Source: Symbiodinium natans (lineage: Eukaryota; Sar; Dinophyceae; Suessiales; Symbiodiniaceae). From it: a DNA stretch of 64,000 nucleotides. Of the stretch, positions 8,993 to 20,024 are shown piece after piece. The stretch covers positions 1 to 64,000 of the forward strand of contig CAJNDS010002611.1 of the NCBI GenBank assembly GCA_905221605.1, read 5' to 3'. The position numbers and the translations under genes are program-made. Numbering within the stretch: position 1 is the first letter of the stretch; each line of letters starts with the position of its first letter. The notes under the pieces are model-generated. The model saw only the letters and a program-made list of their open reading frames with translations, was not told where the DNA came from and searched no databases.

Positions 8993-11900
8993 GAGCGGGT
9001 AGACTATCTGGAAAGTGCCATCGGCGACTCAGCCGATAAACACGCCAGAGAGCTCGAAAACTTGAAGACGGTGCACAGCCGGCTGCAAACAGAATCGAAA
9101 GCCAAGGAGCTTTCTGTCTGCTTCCAACGGATGCGCGCAGTGACTCCTTCTTGTCAGGAGGCGCACCATGCCAATGTGGTAGAAAGGCTTACCACTTTGG
9201 AGAAGACAATCGGCGAATCAGCCGACAAGCATGCTCAGGATCCATGCGTTGACGGGGAGTCTTCGTGCGGAAACTTGTATAGTTTTAGCATTGGTTGCTG
9301 CCAGGAGCTTGCGGCAGCACATGGCAAAATCGCCAGCATGCACACGCGCCTCTCCACCTGTGAAGCGACAGGACTGCAGAATACAGTTCTAGCAGGGTCC
9401 AAGCAAGCATCAATCGGATCGTACGGCAGGATCAACGATCGATGGTTTGAAGAAGGCGCATGCAAGTCTTGTGGCTGACAAATCAGCTCGTGATGCTCAT
9501 CATGCGTCTTTTGCAGAGCGGCTGGATTATTTGGAAAGGCGCGACTTACTTAGAAGGTATCTCATGTGGCATGTTCCGCATGTTCCACACGTCACGTACG
9601 CGTGCCTTTAGAATTCAAGCCTTGGCTCACACATTCCTGGTGCATTGCAATAGTGACGTAGTGCTTTGCCAGACTGGGCTAGGTCAGAGCAATGTCATGC
9701 CCCCTGACAGGACCTTCGGAGACTCTGCAGACATGCATGCCAAGCAGCTCAAGGCGGCGCACGATAAGATTGAGAAGATCCACGCTCGAGTTGCGAATTG
9801 CGAGGAGACAGGCTCCGCTGTGGCAGACTTACACAAATCGCATCAACAGGTAAGCCAAGATCACCGGGATAAGCTCTCCACACTGCACTCCTCTGTCAGT
9901 GAGCGGCTAAGCTATTTGGAAGGCTTGATTGGCGAGTCGGCTGAGTTGCACGCAAGAGAGCTGGAAGCATTGAAATCTTCCCACTCGCGAATTGCCTCTG
10001 AAGCCAAAGCTCGAGATGCACATCACGCCACAGTGTCGGAGCGGCTGGACTACATCGAAAAGCTTTTGGGAGACTCAGCAGACAAACATGCACGGGAAAT
10101 CAAGGCGGCCCACAGCAAGATTGAGCAGGTACACCAGAGAGTCTCTGGAACGCAGCAGGAGGACCATCTGGAGCATGTTTTTAGCTTACGTGCCTGTCTA
10201 GTGTTCTGCTTCTCTTTTTATCAGCCTGAAGATTAGCTACCATGAGCCCTGAATGTTAGATTGCCGATTCCGAATGAACAACGTAGTTGTGGTGCACAGA
10301 GACGTCTCTGTCACTTTTCCACACTAAGCATGATTTCTCGGCGATGAGGGTGATCCGGTGCACCCATGTTGCTATCCCCAATTTCGCTCAACTCGCTGTA
10401 AGTTTTGCAGGCATGTCTCCCTAAACAATTTTCACTGTGAGTGTGCATGCCTGTTTTGTGTGCTTCCTGTTGTACTTGGTTTCGAGCTGTTCCAGGGTGT
10501 GAATGTGGGTGAATCCTGCAAGGATGCGATAAGAGCACTTCTTAACTCCGAGAAGGAAGCCCGGCAAAAGCATGTAGCTACCGTGGAAGAGCGACTGGAA
10601 CGCTTGGAAGCGGCAATGGGTGACACTCATAACAGGCATTCGCTGGAGATCGAGTCTACTAAAGCTGCTCACCAGCGGCTGAGCAAAGAGCAGAAGCTAC
10701 GTGATGACAAGCATGCATCTTTTGCAGAAAGACTGGAGTATTTGGAAGGGAAGATTGGCGACTCCTTTGATCAGCATGAGCGTGAACTGAAGGCAGCGAA
10801 TGCCAAGCTGGAGCAAGTTCACAATCGGCTCGCGCAGTGCGAGAAGCATGGAGCAAGTATTTCTGAGCTCCATCGGTCACACAGCACAAGTTCGCAGGAG
10901 CACAAGGCTGTGCTTGCAGCCCATAGCGCTTCCCTGGGCGAGCGTTTGGACTTCCTTGAAAAAAGCCTCGGTCAGTCCGCCGAGAAGCATGCCAAAGAAG
11001 TAGATGCTTTGAAGGCTTCGCATTCGAAGATAGCAACAGAGACCAAAGTTCGAGATGCACACCATGCAACCGTATCGGAAAGACTCGACTACATCGAAAG
11101 GATGGTCGGCGATTCTGCAGACAAGCACGCCAAAGAGTTGGCCGCAGCACACGAGAAGATCAAAGACATGCATAAGCGTGTGGTCGATTGTGAGGCAGAG
11201 AAATGCAGAGTATCAGTGTACCTATTTCTTGCATGCTGCAGCTTCGCTATACATTGAAGTAAGAAACTTCAGTTCAGGCACGCGGAACCCATGTGGACTC
11301 CGTTCGAAAGGCACACGACAAGATGGCAAGCGAGCAGGCTCAACGGATCTCAGTGTAGTGCGAGCTTCCCATGCTCACCCTGGAGCTGTTTTAAAGCAAC
11401 TCGTATCGAGGGTGCATCGTAGTGCATTGTCGGAGTTGAGGCAGCTCACGCCTCCAACCACGCAACATTGAGAGAGCGCATGAGCCTCAGAAGATCCTGA
11501 CCTTGGCTTAGAGACTTGCATCTGTGTCGTGCTGTAGGCTATAGCCTCGTAAGGAGTGGATTTTCTTGAGAAGAAAGTCGGGGATTCGGCTGAGCACCAC
11601 AAGAAGGCACACCTGGTAATAACAAAGTGGAATGCAACCCCTGACTAATGCGGAACAGGCTGTTTGGGCTTTCATGCCGCCACAATAAGCCAAGGCATGC
11701 CTGCACATGACAGCTGCTGTCAGGAGCTACAAGCAAGCCGGCAAGCCCAGGTGCAATTTCGTTTCTGCTCGTTCGTGTGTGTAGGTCATAGACGAATGCA
11801 TCTAGGAAAGCGGGGTAGGCGGTGCGAGGGTTCAGCTTGTCGGACTTTGTTTAAGGCTGCGGCTTTAGTGTTCAGAGCCTTTCACTATTTTGCAGGGCGG

Positions 11901-14086
11901 CCATGGTGGCCAGAGGGTGCAGAGTTTAGAACTAGGTTTCCGGGCTTTGGATTCAAAGTTTGGGTTTGGGCTAGGCGTCTTTGGCGCCGGTATGCGCCGG
12001 TTGGGCTCAGTGCGAGCACGGTTTTCCGCTCAACTGTTGGGCGGGGCTTCCGGGGCTTCGGCCATCTCCGTTGCCGCTGCGTGGCTGACTAAGAAGTCTA
12101 CGGTGCGTGGCTGAGTGCCACACGTGGCTGGCTCACTTCGAAGCTTACGTCTTACGGCATGATCTTCGAAGCCCTGCGTCGCGCGGCCAGTGCCACACGC
12201 GGCCGACTTGGAAGCCTATGGCGTGTGTCCAGTGCCAAAGTAGAATATGCCGCGGGGAGCAGGATGCAAATCCGAACATTCGAGCAGAAGGTCAGACATC
12301 TTCGTATATTTCACCAGGATAAGGGCAGCTTCTGGAGACAGACCCGAGATCTGCTGTGGAGATTTGTCCACCCCAATTGCAAGGTATGTTACACACGTTA
12401 CACGACAGGGATGACAGGATCCATGAGCAGTACTGTCACCGGATATGCTGGGCTATCCCGCCTGACGGGGGGTGCACAGGTCCACAGTGGCCACAGAGTT
12501 GCTTGTTTTGGAACTTTTCAAAAGCGAAGCACGCGCCACAAAGAGGGGCTTGGCAGATAGCCCTTCTGTCAAGGGCCAAGTGTGTTCTTGATTGGGAATG
12601 TTGGATTGTGGGTTTGTTTGTGTTTGTGCTTGGCCCCATGTGAACCGGAATACTGGAAGGAGCAACTCCATGCACGCTTCAACGAAGAGCGGCAGTTGCG
12701 AGAGCAGGCCGGACAGACATGGGGCAGCCACGTGGATTTAGCCGTTTGCGGACCGCCCGCGCGCATTCGTCTTTAGACTGCTGATGTTGATGGCTTTTCC
12801 CTGCTGTGGCCCCCGCAGATGTGCTTGTTGTACTGTATCACTCATCTTCATCAGACTATGCTGTCTCCGATGCTGTGCATGTCGCTCCTGGCCTTCGACA
12901 TTCGATGGATAGGTGCAAGAGCAGTTCCGGTCCGAAAAGGCACACGTTCTTCCAAGATCAAGGCTGGTGCAAGCAAGTGCCGATTAAGAATCTTTGGGGC
13001 AGGCCGCGCGAGAGCGACATCATTTACATATACAGGATCTCATTGGCCGTGAAAAAGATGCCAGAGACATGCGCTCGGATCAGGCTCCAAGCAGGAGCGT
13101 TTTTTTTCTAGTACCAGGAACCTTGAAAAAATTGTGACGGCCCAGGAAAAGATCCATGAGCATCATCAAGAACTGTTGGGGCGTGAACGTTCTGCTAACG
13201 AGGCAGCGCGTGGCAGCGCTTGATTCATCGGATTGTAGCCGGCGTACTTAGGTGCGTCACAAGGATGTGAATGAAGCCATGCAAAAAGAGCGGGCAATAC
13301 GGGAGCAGCCCATGGCTTAATATGTGCCGGTGTTTACACATTGTCCCCAGCCTTTGCTCTCCAAATGGTCCAAGGGCGCACACCTTGCTTCATGACCTGG
13401 TGCACAAGGAAAAGGCCGCCCGAACTGCAATAGAGGCTCGAGGGCCTCAGCCAACCGTTCTGTGCATGTGGTAAAACCCTCAAAGCTTACGCGCTCAAAA
13501 AGATTCTGCCTCCCAGTTGTTTCAATTTTTCCTTCGCCACCCATTCAAGTTCAATGAGTTCTGTAGACCTTTGCTGACAGGAGGTTCTGGCACAAGAAAA
13601 GGGCGAGAGAACAAAGCATCTGGTCCACTTGGATGAAAAAGTGTGGCGCTTATGGGACGGGCTTTGCCTACAGCCCTTGGCAAAGACAGGGGCACGGGAA
13701 GCGGATGGAAGGGGTTGTGTTGCTTATGGCTGCGACTTTCTTTTTGTGTTTGAACGAGGTGGATTCTCTCCAGAAGTCCATGAGCATATTTGACAGCTTG
13801 ATGCGGAAGGCCATGGTGCCTGTATTGCGACAGCATATGCGAGCATGCAGCTTCTGTGGCCACAGCAGGAAATCGACGAGAGAACCAAGGAATATCGGCG
13901 CTTGTGGGATGCCATTGATACCCACACCCATGACCTCTCGACTCAGGCAAGTCCAAGAGATCCCAAAGCAAATGCACCAGTTCCGTGTCTTCTGACCTCC
14001 ACGTGCAGGTTATCAGCGAGCCTGGTGGATTTTCTGCAGAGCCAGCAGTGGGGGCATCTTGGAATGAACACTCAGCCTTCCAATAG
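8993..14086 (+). CDS. Multi-exon gene for a repetitive coiled-coil protein (partial 5' end)
   Basis: At least a dozen and probably 16-18 exons encode a heptad-rich protein. The front half is built of repeats close to ERLDYLEKxxGDSADKHA...HSRI...ARDAHHA. The back half consists of short exons such as NEERQLREQ (about 12661-12708), AQEKIHEHHQELLGRE (about 13139-13200) and KEKAARTAIEAR (about 13408-13440). Exons that join in phase are 8993-9106, 9158-9238, 9305-~9379, ~9421-9538, 9711-~10128, 10496-11194, 11278-11337, 11441-11483, 11554-11615, 11724-11750, ~13581-13665, 13869-13946 and 14009-14086 (TAG stop). Donors include GA (9107, 9239), GC (9539, 11195, 11338, 11484, 13947) and GT (11616). 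No start codon is found, so the 5' end lies in 8.5-9.0 kb or beyond the LINE. The likely role is a structural filament or scaffold protein; I recognise no named family. Confidence 0.72.
9711..10128 (+). CDS. Large exon of the coiled-coil gene (repeat block A)
   Basis: It follows an AG|G acceptor at 9709-9710 and completes the Arg codon split from the exon ending at 9538 (GC donor). It encodes two full repeat units: GDSADMHAKQLKAAHDKIE, then SERLSYLEGLIGESAELHA, then SERLDYIEKLLGDSADKHA. A GT dinucleotide after GAGCAG at 10129 is a possible donor; the frame stays open somewhat further, so the 3' edge is uncertain by a few tens of bases. Heptad hydrophobics and Lys/Glu pairs give a strong coiled-coil prediction by eye. 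Confidence 0.75.
10496..11194 (+). CDS. Largest exon of the coiled-coil gene (repeat block B)
   Basis: It has 699 bases (233 codons), in phase 0 at both ends, with acceptor TTCCAG before 10496 and a GC donor at 11195. It carries three repeat units: VEERLERLEAAMGDTHNRH, AERLEYLEGKIGDSFDQHE and GERLDFLEKSLGQSAEKHA, then a fourth, SERLDYIERMVGDSADKHA. Between units are Lys/Glu-rich linkers with Ser-His pairs (HRSHSTSSQEHK). This is the best single piece for searching the gene family. Confidence 0.8.
14009..14086 (+). CDS. Terminal exon of the coiled-coil gene
   Basis: The preceding exon 13869-13946 (EIDERTKEYRRLWDAIDT...) ends in phase 0 at a GC donor. After a 62-bp intron this exon adds a Pro/Gly/Ala-rich tail of 25 residues and a TAG stop at 14084-14086. 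The agreement of phase, donor and acceptor, and the change from coiled coil to a low-complexity tail, support it as the true C-terminus. Confidence 0.6.
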   Translation, partial: VISEPGGFSAEPAVGASWNEHSAFQ

Positions 14087-14253
14087 CCGTGACGTGGTTC
14101 GAAGCATGTCAAGCAGCTTCAGATTTGCATTCCCAAGGCGAGTGCACTTGATTCCAACATGTACCAGCGTTACATGGCAAGTGGCCCAGTGCGGAAGCCA
14201 AGCAGATACCAACCTGCCTGTTCTATGGCATAGAATCTATGCGTAGAGCACTT

Positions 14254-14712
14254 TCAGCCGGAAATGGTAGATGTCCTATTCATGTCAGCCAAACCGTACA
14301 CTGTAAGGCTTTGCTTTTGACGCCCGCGAGAATGGGCAAAGGATGCCAAATGCCATGATTGACAGTCGCAAGAGGGAGGGGGGCACGGAGACCCGGGCGA
14401 GGAGACAAGTGTAGCCACGAACTGGTCTCTCACACGCTTGGCAATGGTGTCGAGGAGTGAGCAAGATTTGCAGCCGCAAGGTGTATTGCGCAAGTGGTAA
14501 TTTGCAGGCATAGTCGTAGTGTCACCAAGCAGCGTTTCCACAAACGGCTTTGACAATCCAGCAGTGAAATTCGCTTGCATCCTCGCCAGAGCCTCGCTTA
14601 GCAGAGCTGAGCCTCCACTAGGCACAGCTGCTTTCTCGCAACAAGGGGCAAGCTGATTCTGCAACAGTTCTGGCCTGGCAACAGAGCCTCTGGCGTCCTG
14701 TGCTCCAAACAA
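14254..14712 (-). CDS. Hypothetical open frame, minus strand
   Basis: An uninterrupted frame of 152 codons with protein-like composition: a helical segment (LLSEALARMQANF...), then NTPCGCKSCSLLD and a Lys/Arg-rich helix (AKRVRDQF). The Cys pairs could bind metal, but I recognise no family. It begins just beyond the 3' end of the coiled-coil gene and points toward it. It may be an exon of a minus-strand gene that also uses the frames at 14931-15365 and 15839-16456; the splice joins were not resolved. Confidence 0.35.
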   Translation of the reverse strand: MFGAQDARGSVARPELLQNQLAPCCEKAAVPSGGSALLSEALARMQANFTAGLSKPFVETLLGDTTTMPANYHLRNTPCGCKSCSLLDTIAKRVRDQFVATLVSSPGSPCPPPSCDCQSWHLASFAHSRGRQKQSLTVYGLADMNRTSTISG

Positions 14713-14930
14713 TACCTTCTGGAAAACTTCTGAACTTCTGCACTTCTAGACTAAAAATCGCAAGCAGTTCTCGCACCACTTTGGTGTGCTTCAAGATCGA
14801 AACTCACTCAATTGTCCTTTGATCCTGTCCATTATACCCATCTTCTCTGTTCCGGCGTAGCTCTACACGGCGAGTTTCGAGCTGACCCTCAGCTTCATGA
14901 CGTCGTCGTTCCTTGGCACAAGACATTTGA

Positions 14931-15365
14931 TCATGACAAAGAAAGAATCACTAGTGATGCTTGGCTACTGTGATTTTGTGCTGCACTTGCAACTTCTTGA
15001 AGGAAGCGAGGCATAGGGCACAGGGCGACAAGGCGAGATGAGAAAACATGAGAGGCCAGACTGTTCAGTGCATCCTGTGACGGACCTGCATTCTCGCTGC
15101 ACACCGTGCTTTCGGCACTCCCGAGGCATGGGACACATGTCGGGGCAAATGTCTGAACAACCTTTCGCCGAGGGTGGGGAAAGAAGAGCGCAAATGTCGA
15201 TGGTGTCTGCACCCGTTTCTTCTTCCGTATTAAGGTTTTACTTGTTCTTACTACCAGTTGTAACCAAGTTAACAGAATGCGGACCGCAAAAGAGATGTGG
15301 AACTTGAGGAGGGGAACCGTGATTGCCTGTGGGGAGGCGAGCGTAGGGGCACACAGGGTCTTCAA
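14931..15365 (-). CDS. Hypothetical open frame, minus strand
   Basis: A 144-codon frame. Its second half (GPSQDALNSLASHVFSSR, then FLQEVASAAQNH) reads like a real helical protein; the first half is less convincing and may be intron or UTR. A plus-strand frame of 105 codons (15412-15729) partly overlaps the same region, so the strand is not certain. No function can be suggested. Confidence 0.28.
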   Translation of the reverse strand: MKTLCAPTLASPQAITVPLLKFHISFAVRILLTWLQLVVRTSKTLIRKKKRVQTPSTFALFFPHPRRKVVQTFAPTCVPCLGSAESTVCSENAGPSQDALNSLASHVFSSRLVALCPMPRFLQEVASAAQNHSSQASLVILSLS

Positions 15366-15838
15366 GCCTTCTGCAGAGTCTTCATTGATGCCAGAGGTGT
15401 CATCTTAGTGAATGGCATTGAATTTAGCCAAGGCGCCGTCTGTTGGAACAACGGCAGTGTCCCAAGCTTGGGTACCCAGTGTGCAGCCTTTTCCTTACCA
15501 AGAACCGGCTGCAGCCTTGGACGGTGTGTTCACTCGAATTCACTCGTGTTCACTTCCAGTTCATTCTTCCGAAATCCTCAAGAACGTGTCATGCAAAGGT
15601 AGCTCCTTCTGCACCCTCAACTTCTACAGTGTGCATGCCTCCGAGCGTGACAAGCTTAGCAGTAGAGATTTGGCATTGGCAGCCCGCCTTGCATTCATGT
15701 GCGGTCAGGAACAGGATCTGATTTGTTAATGCAGCTATCGGCTGGTTTGTGTGTGGTGTTTTTCGGATTCCTTCCTTGAGGTGCCGCCGGTTCAGCGTGG
15801 GACTTGGTCTCCGAGAGCATGTAGGATTTTCAAGCGGT

Positions 15839-16456
15839 TCAGTCTGTGCGCAGTTTCCTGTCAGGACGTGGGGCATCCACGGCAAATGAGTAGAGATCTC
15901 GGGAGACCTGCCAGCGGTGCTTGAGCCAACGATGCTCGGGCCTTGCTGACGCGGCTTTGCCTCTCTTGCGCCATACTGCGCCAAATGTAGAATACCTCCA
16001 ATGGGCACTGAAATGCTGAGTCCAGAGTCGGTTTGAAGCAAATGTACCGTGCAAGTTGAGAAACATGTCGTCACAACAAGCCGAATGTACTGCAGACATC
16101 ATAGACTCATAGAGGTCAGTGAAATTCAGTCCTGACTGAAATTCTGTCCTAACGATGCGGTACCGTCTGACTTTCATGTTCCAAGCCGGAAGGTGCTCAA
16201 AGAAGCCCGGGTAGGTGCCCAGTAAGTCTTGTTTTTCGAGGGCAGCGTCCGGTCCTTTAATCACACAGTTTTTTCGGCAGATTGCAGCGTGCATTGCGCA
16301 CCACCACACACCACACAGCACACACAGCACACAGCCCGCATTGTACTCGCAATACTCGCCTCGCTCACCTTGGCCATGCCCGGCCTGCTGCAAGCGCGAT
16401 GGCTTGGCCTCGCGGCCTCCGCCTCTGCACCCGCTTCCGCACCTGTGGGGATTCAC
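15839..16456 (-). CDS. Hypothetical protein, minus strand (best frame of this region)
   Basis: A 205-codon open frame. The first ~55 codons are Cys/Gly-rich and cover a CACACA-type repeat, so they are probably non-coding. From about 16270 downward the sequence looks like a folded, aromatic-rich basic domain (LGTYPGFFEHLPAWNMKVRR, then a Trp-rich segment ending WLKHRWQVSRDLYSF). It carries no catalytic motif that I recognise. It probably belongs with neighbouring minus-strand frames as one split gene. Confidence 0.42.
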   Translation of the reverse strand: MNPHRCGSGCRGGGREAKPSRLQQAGHGQGERGEYCEYNAGCVLCVLCGVWWCAMHAAICRKNCVIKGPDAALEKQDLLGTYPGFFEHLPAWNMKVRRYRIVRTEFQSGLNFTDLYESMMSAVHSACCDDMFLNLHGTFASNRLWTQHFSAHWRYSTFGAVWRKRGKAASARPEHRWLKHRWQVSRDLYSFAVDAPRPDRKLRTD

Positions 16457-16836
16457 ACCTCTGCACCGGCAGCGGCTGCAACAGCTGTAGAGGACTGGAT
16501 GGAGGGTGGTTGTATGTAGCTATGGGAGTGGGCTCTTGTTCTTAAGCTGAGAGCGATGTCCTTGCCTTGCTGAGAGCGATGGGATGCATGGATGTCAGGA
16601 CGACCTTGCAGGCAAAACTTTGAAACTGAAAGCTAAGAAGAAGCAGAATGCAGACACCTGTGCGCGGATGGATCCGAACATACCCAAAGGAACGCAGAAA
16701 AAGAAGAAGGGGCAGGAGGAGGCAAACCTCGCAGTGCATGTGCATTGATTGACTCGAGGTCCGTGCTTCTGATGCGACTGGTTGTCTTTTCGTTGTTGTT
16801 TTTGCTTTTGTCGGCTTTCACTGTCTTCTTCTTCTT

Positions 16837-17031
16837 CTACTTGCTGTTGCTGTTATTCTTCTTCTTGTTTTTCTTCTTCTTGTCGTCCGTCGTTGTTGCT
16901 GGCTGTGGGCGATTTGTCCACATCTTTCCAAATCCTTTCAACGTCGATGGCGCAGCCTTGATCACGTCTATGTTTGGGTCCCATCGATGCCCGCGAACAC
17001 CAAGCACACTTCTGTACTTTTTGACTTTCAC
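16837..17031 (-). CDS. Lys-rich basic exon candidate, minus strand
   Basis: This 64-codon frame starts MKVKKYRSVLGVRGHRWDP, continues through a mixed segment and ends in a Lys/Asn-rich tail (DKKKKNKKKNN) drawn from an AAG/AAC-rich microsatellite. Such tails occur in nucleolar or nucleic-acid-binding proteins, but this is only a suggestion. The complementary plus-strand frame encodes a Phe/Leu-only hydrophobic run, the expected mirror of poly-Lys, and is rejected. Confidence 0.33.
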   Translation of the reverse strand: MKVKKYRSVLGVRGHRWDPNIDVIKAAPSTLKGFGKMWTNRPQPATTTDDKKKKNKKKNNSNSK

Positions 17032-17373
17032 TCACAGCGTTCTATCGTCTACCTGAAGCTTTCGCATTTCCTTCCACCGTGCGTTGGATCTATTATGCTT
17101 GATGTTTTTGAGCGGGATCTTCGTCGAGCTGCCAAGCATAGACTCAGAGCGATAGCAATTGGATATTTCGAACCAACTGCACACTGGCAGTTTCATACTG
17201 ACGTATCTGACTGCTTTGTTAGCACCGTCTTGGCACGCGTCGTCAACTTTTGCCTACGAAGCTTCTGCTTTAGCAGAAGTTACTGTAGTATGACCTTGCC
17301 GTGGGCTTGGTACTATGCAGTGCCGACAGCATTTCATTAGACTTCTGTGGAGCGGCGTGCTCGCTGACCTGGT

Positions 17374-18171
17374 TTATGGTTCGCAACTGGCGCTACGGCA
17401 CAGCTGTTTGATTAGCTTTTCCCGAGGTAGGTAGGTTTCGCCCAGAAATTGAACGAAAGCTTCCGGACTTTGCTCGCCAACGTGTGGGATGTCCGTACAG
17501 TACTCACGCAAGCGTCGGAACGATCGGATGTTGCTTTCTCCTTGTCTGGCAGCGAGTGTGCCGAGACTTACTGCGTGGTGTTCAAAGCATGTAGCACCTA
17601 GCAGCATCTTCGCCACTCCTGAGGTCGAAAAGGAGCAGCCCGTTCGTGAAAAGAAAGATAGCCCCAAGAGCCAGGCGGTTCTGACAAAGTTGGGAAAGGT
17701 AACAAAATCGCATACATTCGCATACTGTTTGTTTTCTGTCATCTTGGAGAGCTTCATGAGACACCCGACAGCTGGTACCAGCACAGGCACGCACCAAACG
17801 CGCGAAGCACAAGCGGCGAAAGCCGGCAAGAGACAACGCCAAAACAAAGGACCCTGAAGTGGAAAGCTTAGCCGGATCTTTGTGTCAGGCTCAGATCCGT
17901 TCTTTCGATATCGCTGTCGGAGAGAAAGCTGTTGCGCGCCCTCGGCATCTTTGGTGTCGTGCCGTTGCTGAGGAAGCATCATCGTACTTGACCGCATGGC
18001 AAGCGCACCAGGCACATTTGATTTCGGCTCCAGAAGTGTAGTAACTACCGTCATCTGAAAGCACGCGCTCGTGACCTGTGGCCTCAAGTAGGATGTCGGC
18101 ACCCCTTGGCGGTTCAACAAGGCCACCCAGGCAAGAACACAGTTCAAGCATGTGAAAATTTCCACAGCCAT
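17374..18171. other. Coding-like region of ambiguous strand
   Basis: The minus strand holds a continuous 265-codon frame rich in Cys, Trp and Leu. On the plus strand, shorter segments read more like real protein: EVEKEQPVREKKDSPKSQ near 17620-17680, and a basic run RAKHKRRKPARD continuing to DPEVESLAGSLCQAQIR near 17795-17900, as if exons. I cannot decide the strand from sequence alone. No family is recognised. Confidence 0.3.
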
Positions 18172-19640
18172 CTCATGTGGGCAGGCTTGGCTGCTGCGTC
18201 ATGCATATGAACCAGAGCTGGTTCCGAAACAAGTTTTTCGAATCCTCTTGAGGCAGTTGTTGGATTGTTTCTTGGGATTTGGTCTATGAACATCTCTTCG
18301 TCGTGTGATGAGATACCTGGCTGGCTTGAGTGGTGTTGCTCGAGATCGTGCTCTGGCGGAAGCAAGTCCACACCCAAGTTGACCCAAGATCGCCCAAGAT
18401 CACCCAAGCTTCAACACGCTTCATTCGTGTTCTGCCAAGGATTGGACGTGTATCGTTCGTGATAACTTGTGATTGTTTGGGAGGCACGCTGGTGACGCTG
18501 AAGGGCAGTGAGTTGGCCAAGGCCCGAAAAAATCGCAGCGTGTGGGGGTGAATCTGGCGACCATTCATGAAACGTCTGCACGCAGGTACCGACAGAGAGA
18601 GAACGATCGTTGCCTGGTGACGAGCCTCATGGCGACGAGCAAGAGGACCGAACGTGTCCTGGCACGCTGCATCGGGAATTGTCCAAAATTTGCCAACCTT
18701 GTTATTACGTTATTTGTAGGTTATGAGGGGTGAGGCCCGCCCGGTGAGGAAGTGTTGGATACTCTTGATGAATAGTGAGTAGGAGTAGGACTACCAACAT
18801 TGCGCCCAAACCGCAAGGGTAGGTCATACAGTCGTGGTAGATGCAGAGAATAAAGTGTCAACCTGAACGCGCCATGCATCCCAGACACTTTCACCTCGAT
18901 TTGTGCGTGTCATCTTGAGCCACCAGGTGGCCATGCAATCTTCTGTTTCGTTCCAAGCATCACTTGGTACACTTCTCGGGTTTGTGCTCCAAGCATCACT
19001 TGGTACACTTCTCGGATTGTGCTTGCGGAACAAACTCTCCTCCTCAGCATGCTGTGCGATCCTTGCGCGGCATGCTGCACCGAACATGCAAAGCGCAAAA
19101 CACAGACAACCTCTAGATAGATATTCAGATCACCGTCGAAAATAAAGCAACACAATGATGTGTCCCAGCCTATGGGATCTTTCCAGGTACCCCGCGACCT
19201 ATTCTTCCTTTCCTGTCTCGGGTGTTTCGCGTTCTTCTGCCCAGTGGCGGTCACAGGCGATCTCATTGCAGCACACTCATGCTACTTCCGCGCAAAGAAA
19301 CAAACTAGTTGAACAAAACTAAGTTCCTGGCTTGCTGGACTATTCCTTCGGCAAACCCTGGAATCAAAGAAATGATTACACGCAAAATCTCCAACCGATT
19401 TCCGGGACAGGAGCACGTGTTGCTTTGCAAAGCGTAAATGAAAAGAAGAACTCTCGTGTCAAACCCGCAGTTCTCCGGCTGCTCATAGTGCGTTGTGAAG
19501 TTAACAAAATCCTGCACCGGCTCGAAGTTGCTCCGGCCACGAAAAGTTGCACCTGGGTGGCGCTTAGGATCAAGAAAAAATTTATTTAAGGATCAAAAAA
19601 TAGTTTATTTAGGATCAAGAAATAATATATTCTGTTCTTC
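18172..19640. other. No gene recognised; small direct repeat at 18957-19022
   Basis: Only short, unconvincing frames are present. At about 18955-19022 a ~34-bp unit (CAAGCATCACTTGGTACACT...TCTCGG) is present twice in tandem. Short CCCAAG(A/T)T repeats occur near 18370-18410. Confidence 0.5.
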
Positions 19641-19649
19641 CGACGGAGA

Positions 19650-19860
19650 GAGGGAAGGGGAGGGAGGGAGGGAGGGAGAAAAGGAGGGAGGGAGGGAGGG
19701 AAGGAAGGGCGGAAGGGCGGAAGGACGCAAGGAAGGAAGGAAGCAAGCAAGGAAGCAAGCAAGCAAAGGAAGGAAGGAAGGAATGCAGGAAGGAAGGAAG
19801 GAAGGAATCAAGAAAGAAAGAAAAAGGCAAGAAATAGCAAAAGAAAGAAAGCAAGGAAGA
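19650..19860. repeat. Purine-rich GGAGG/GGAA/GCAA tract
   Basis: About 200 bp with almost no pyrimidines on the plus strand, moving from GGGAGGGA through GGAAGGAC to GCAAGGAA and GAAAGAAA units. Such mirror-like homopurine tracts can form triplex DNA. The Glu/Gly/Arg/Lys-rich open frame across it is an artefact. Confidence 0.9.
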
Positions 19861-19865
19861 AGTCG

Positions 19866-19990
19866 TGCCAGCTTGCTTCAAAGCATACGCATCTTTTTGA
19901 AACCCATTATGCGAGCATTGTGTTTGCAAATGGGGGGCGGGCCCCGCCCCCCCCAACAACGGGCCCGGTGTTTTTTTGCCTAACGTTGGC
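19866..19990 (+). repeat. G-rich hairpin repeat, first copy (cluster A)
   Basis: Order in the unit: GCTTGCTTCAAAGCATA, then AACCCATTATGCGAGC, then ATTGTGTTTGCAAATG, then a G run facing a C run (GGGGGGCGGGCCCCGCCCCCCCC). The same order recurs in the copies at 20741-21260 and 22374-22690, and inverted at 61.5-62.1 kb. The G/C runs can fold as a hairpin or G-quadruplex. Confidence 0.8.
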
Positions 19991-20024
19991 CCTGGCTTGT
20001 TTTCCTTGGTAACGTTGGCTCCAG

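Noticed and set aside
16745-17056. Plus-strand frame coding a Phe/Leu-rich hydrophobic run
   Set aside because: It is the mirror of a Lys/Asn-rich AAG/AAC repeat on the minus strand, where the reading looks more like a protein.
17374-18171. A firm call for the 265-codon minus-strand frame as a gene
   Set aside because: Coding-like basic segments in plus-strand frames of the same region make the strand uncertain; kept only as an ambiguous region.
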